Shown: one piece after another, positions 60,346 to 64,000 of the stretch
How the letters are laid out: every line of letters begins with the position of its first letter
Numbering within the stretch: the first letter of the stretch is position 1
NCBI GenBank assembly: GCA_003254885.1
Contig: QANT01004401.1
Span: 26,270 to 90,269 of the forward strand
Origin: Purshia tridentata
Taxonomy: Eukaryota > Streptophyta > Magnoliopsida > Rosales > Rosaceae
Direction of reading: 5' to 3'
DNA length: 64,000 nucleotides
The notes under the pieces: generated by a model
The model's database searches: none
The model's input: the letters and a program-made list of their open reading frames with translations, nothing else
What the model was told of the DNA's origin: nothing
Made by a program: the position numbers and the translations under genes

Positions 60346-63179
60346 TTAAACCTTCACATTCAAATATCTTCTTCCGCCTTCATAATCAATGCCTCTGCCA
60401 CCTTCCTTGTATTGCTCTTCTGGTTGTCTTCCTGGTGCTTGTCTCTCATCCCAATCTTCCCTGCCTTCTTCTTCTTGTCTTCCTCTTCCTTCCCTTTCTT
60501 CTTGTTGACTCCTAGGCTCTTCTTGTTCCCTCTGCGCTTCTTCCTCGCTTCTTTGCCTGCCTTCTTGTCTCCTATCCTCTTCTTGCTCTTGTCTTCCTCG
60601 GCCTTCCCTTTCTTCTTGCTCTTGTTCTCCTCTTCCTTCCCTGTCTTCGTGTTGTCTCCTATCCTCTTCTTGCTCTTGTCCTCCTCTTCCTTCCCTTTCA
60701 TCTTGCTGTCTCCTATCCTCTTCTTGCTCTTGTCCTCCTCTTCCTTCCCTTTCTTCTTCTTGTCTCCTATCCTCCTCTTGCTCCCCCTGCGCTGCTTCCT
60801 CTCTTCTTCGTCTGTCTTCTTCTTGTCTCCTGGCCTCTTCTTGCTCTCTCTGTGCTTCTTCCTCTCTTCTTTGCCTGTCTTCTTCTCTCCTAGCCTCTTC
60901 CTGTTGTCTCCTTTCCCAGTCCTCTTCTTCTTGCCTCTCCCTCTCTTTTTCTTCCTCCTGTCTTCTTTCTTCTTCTTGTTGCCTCTCCTTCTCCTCCCTT
61001 TCTTTTTCTTCTTGCTCCTCCTCTCTCTTTCTGGCCTCCTCTTCCTCCTCCCTCTTTCTAGCTTCCTCTTCCTCTCTCTTCCTCGCCGCTTCTTCTTCCT
61101 CCTCTCTCTTCCTCGCCGCCTCTTCCTCCTCCCTCTTCCTAGCCTCCTCTTCCTCTCTCTTCCTAGCCTCCTCTTCCTCTCTTTCCTCTCTTTCCTTCTC
61201 AATCTCTTCCTGCATTACTCTTTGCTCTTCTTCAGCACAAGAAGTGCAATCTATTATGATCGAATCGGCCTGTGCAGCCAAAAGTTGATCAATTGTGGTG
61301 TTTGTAACATTGAAGGACACTGCCAAGACCTGCTTGTTCAAAGTTTGCAGAACCGAGTACTTTCCAGCAATGAATTGAGGATTGTTTCGCCTTGTTGTGG
61401 TGCTGAACCCCATGAACACAAGAGAGTCATTGTTAAATGACATCTGAGCCATGGGATGGAACATAGGTACAGCAAATACATCGCCTTCTTGAACCCTAAA
61501 CCTCATGTTTCTGCACTCTGATTTCTTTGCTGTGCTGGAACAAACCACTCGAACCATCCCTTCCCCATGCAATACTGTTGCTATCTCTGTTGCCCTTGGA
61601 TTCCAATGTGGCCCCATCATCGAACCCTTCAACAAATCACATCCAAAATCTTAGTACGTGATCAAACAGATCAACAGACCAAATAGACAGTTACATGAAT
61701 GTTTTACTCCTAATTAGAACCTTTTTTAGACACTGACCTTTGTCAAATTCACCATGAAAAGACCAATGTTTGACCCCCTCAATAAAGGAGAGGTCTTCTG
61801 GTTCACGGTTAGGCTCCAACCATTGCAATTCGTGAAATCTGGTTCTTCATCAAAGACATTATATGTCTTCATTTTCTTATCCTTCTTCTTCTTCTTCTTG
61901 TTTTTGTATGACATGCCGTCTCCGACTCCTAGAAAGGCCTTCAGTAACCGAGCTTCCGTATCCCAAAAGGTTTCTTTCTTTGTTGGCAGTGCATGCACAA
62001 TGGCTGATTGGTCTGTTGTATTTGTAATTGATTGTATTACTTCCTCAGAGACCTAATTGATCAACCACCATTTTGTATCAAAGGCTCCATATTATTCAGA
62101 AAACCATCAATCAAAAACAAAAAGCTTATTTGTTGATTTGGCTTAGAATACTCATGGAGCAACTCATACCTTAAAAGCTGCCTGAAGCACTTTGGTATCA
62201 AAACCTCGGATCAGGTCCCTTATACTGGAGTATGCCCCTATTGATGGATCCTGTACAAGTATTTTCCAGAAAAATGGCAATTTCCAAAAAATTTAATGCA
62301 GTTAATTATAATAAATATTGATGAAAGACCAAACAAAACAGTAAAAGACAAAGAAGCAGCAAAAGGTGTAGTCTCTTACATATAAGTCATCATCTGTGTT
62401 TGCAAAGATTGCTTTAATTCTAAGCTTCTGGCGCTCAGTCTCCAAGTTACTTTGTACAAAGAAAACAGAGCCTGGGTGAAGCCTATAGATATCACCTCGC
62501 TTTATAGCCACCTTCTTTATCATATCATCCTCATCATGAGCCCAATTCAGTATTCCACTTCCTAAACCCAACCAAAAATGAAATAAAATAATTAAAATAC
62601 ATAGATAGAGTAATTAATGCTCACTTGCAAGAGATTTATGTTCTCAAATTGCAAATCAAACACACATTTAGTCATATCATTCACAACATAACAACTCTGG
62701 ATTAAGTTTCTTTTTTTTTCTTTTTTCTTTTTTAAATAAAATGAGGTCCAGAGTGGCCGGGCAAATAATATATTGACACATTAATTAGATCTAAAAAGTT
62801 GAAATAATAATTGTTCTTTTTAATGCTAATCAAACTAGAATGAATTCCTATACTCTTATACAAATGCCATGGCATTGTGGCATGTACCTGTGTGAACATA
62901 GAAGACCATGCTTGCATGGAGAAGTACTGGAAGGAGCAGTGAGTTGGGTTCCAAAGTAATGAACTGAATATGATAGGGCCCTCTGTTTCCATCACTGATA
63001 TCAACGGCTGATATCGTTCCATACTCAGTCAACACCAGTTGCCTCCTCTCATCTCTCCTCACCAGAGACCCAGCAGCACCTAAAACATGCTCTTCATCAT
63101 TACCATTCAATGCCTTTGCTTGCAAAGAGGTAGCAAGGGAAAGCAAGAAGACCAAAAAGACCAAAGCTCTGTTCATCAT
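60346..63179 (-). CDS. Vicilin-like bicupin protein with long Glu/Arg-rich tail
   Basis: Five exons on the minus strand, 62888-63179, 62380-62561, 62170-62250, 61738-62052 and 60346-61626, encode 716 aa. It resembles Arabidopsis At2g18540/At4g36700, vicilin-like members of the cupin superfamily related to 7S seed storage globulins. Residues 1-21 (MMNRALVFLVFLLSLATSLQA) form a signal peptide. Cupin 1 spans about 45-160 (HIQFITLEPNSLLLPVLLHA, KRGDIYRLHPGSVFFVQSN). Cupin 2 spans about 270-400 (GPHWNPRATEIATVLHGEG, VQEGDVFAVPMFHPMAQM), with a partial metal motif (His-x-Asn...Glu). From about residue 421 a 296-residue tail consists almost only of Glu, Arg, Gln, Lys and Ala/Gly, first in EEEARKREEE units, later in GRGGQEQEEDRRQ units. 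Secretion to vacuole or wall is inferred. Upstream ABRE and RY motifs support seed expression. Confidence 0.93.
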
Positions 63180-63235
63180 TTTTTTAATTTTTTATGCAGG
63201 AAGTGATAAATTTCAGAGCTGAATTGAAGGGGCGA

Positions 63236-63248
63236 GTTCTATATAGAA
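63236..63248 (-). promoter_or_regulatory. TATA box of the cupin gene
   Basis: CTATATAG (63239-63246) lies about 60 nt before the cupin start codon, giving a short leader of some 30 nt. Confidence 0.6.
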
Positions 63249-63308
63249 GAAAAGGTGATGAGGAGATAAGCAAGAGCTACGTCAATAAGACCAAAAAAAC
63301 AAAAGAGG

Positions 63309-63388
63309 CACGTGGCAGGTGGACACGTGTTGTTGTGCTGAAGACGTGGCAGGTGATTAGGTCTTTGTCTACACGTGGAGTCCATGCA
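63309..63388 (-). promoter_or_regulatory. ABRE/G-box cluster with RY core upstream of the cupin gene
   Basis: Within 80 bp there are CACGTGGC (63309-63316), ACACGTGT (63323-63330), ACGTGGC (63344-63350) and ACACGTGG (63371-63378), all with the ACGT core of ABA-response elements bound by bZIP factors. CATGCA (63383-63388) is the RY core bound by ABI3/FUS3. The cluster lies 130-210 bp upstream of the start codon, typical of seed-maturation genes. Confidence 0.7.
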
Positions 63389-64000
63389 GTTGAGATTGCC
63401 ACTGATTTTTCTTATAACCTAAATTTTCGTGGTGACCAAACGGATTTTGTTAGCAAATAATAACTGGGACGATGTGAGCGACCGAGTGGAGTCCATGTTT
63501 GGAGATCTATTGGGCTAGGCTTTCTCGGACTTGGGAAATTGTGGTCCACTCCACACATTGTTTCTCGGTCATATGTATCTCTTAAATGAGGCCTTTGGGG
63601 TTTTCTAAATGGTTTGATGAGTACACCCAACGTGAACGTACTGGTGTGGTCCAAGGTAGAGATGCATATGTGGTTTGCCAACAAATTGGATCATCATGCC
63701 TAAAGACAATGGATAATTGATTTGTTCTAAGCGAGGTTTAAGAGAAAATTGTGAAGAATTTTGATTTAATTTTATGTGTTTAGGTTTTCAGAAATTGTGG
63801 AGCAAATACAATTATTTTACATTGGATAAGTGATTTTTTATCATTAAATATATTAAAAGGATATATCCTAAAGTGACTTTTTGAAATAAAACATATTCAT
63901 ACCTAAAAAGCCAAGTTAGAACAATATATATATTAGTGAAACCAGAAAAAATTGAAATGGCCCCATACTTAAGGCCTCAAGCTTCTTTTTTTAATTTATT
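63389..64000. other. Gene-free window end
   Basis: Distal upstream DNA of the cupin gene, AT-rich to the right. No gene supported. Confidence 0.5.

Noticed and set aside
60253-61440. Long plus-strand ORF of 395 codons as a gene
   Set aside because: It is the antisense of the cupin's low-complexity tail; no domain, and composition follows from GAR/AGR codons on the other strand.

Overview
The window is nuclear DNA of a flowering plant. Genes carry GT-AG introns of about 80 bp to over 1 kb, intergenic DNA is AT-rich, and plant MITEs, SINE-like copies and LINE remnants fill the gaps. Every recognisable protein is a eudicot plant type. Two intact polyol/sorbitol-type transporters plus a broken third copy hint at Rosaceae (perhaps Prunus), where this family is expanded; that placement is inference. 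Two single-N gaps flanked by duplicated sequence show this is a draft assembly.

Layout. 64-303 (-): first exon of a DUF1195 membrane protein, cut by the window edge. 2349-4085 (-): a three-exon DUF620 protein. 4765-4984 (-): a transporter pseudogene joining the start of exon 1 to the last codons of exon 2. 6363-7967 (+) and 8890-10534 (-): two convergent polyol/sorbitol transporter genes; the first has lost the proton-coupling Asp of TM1. 14609-15006: a 398-bp Mutator-type MITE. 16294-17400 (+): an OVATE family repressor of the OFP7/8 type. About 20340-23052 (-): a decayed, intron-containing SF3B4 pseudogene. 23894-25114 (-): a mitochondrial-type PPR protein. 25879-31791 (-): 13-exon U2AF65. 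33279-38866 (-): 13-exon RNA polymerase III subunit RPC5. 39-49 kb is gene-poor and holds a 778-bp hAT-like element and a truncated LINE. 49279-51586 (+): an INDETERMINATE-domain zinc-finger factor. 56392-59405 (+): a PP2C-type phosphatase. 60346-63179 (-): a vicilin-like cupin with a 296-residue Glu/Arg-rich tail and an ABRE/RY-bearing upstream region.

How it fits together. The genes are independent, not an operon. The order DUF1195 - polyol transporter - OFP7 - SF3B4 - PPR - U2AF65 - cupin matches, as I recall, two Arabidopsis segments interleaved (At4g36660-36700 and At2g18480-18540), so this looks like a conserved ancestral block with DUF620, RPC5, IDD and PP2C genes added or lost elsewhere. 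Two members are spliceosomal: U2AF65 is intact and SF3B4 is dead here.

The least expected observations are: the transporter with Tyr in place of the TM1 Asp; the deletion-fused transporter pseudogene; the SF3B4 pseudogene; and a set of 14-18 bp poly(A)-ended micro-insertions, each flanked by 13-19 bp direct repeats, that look like extreme 3' stubs of LINE retroposition.
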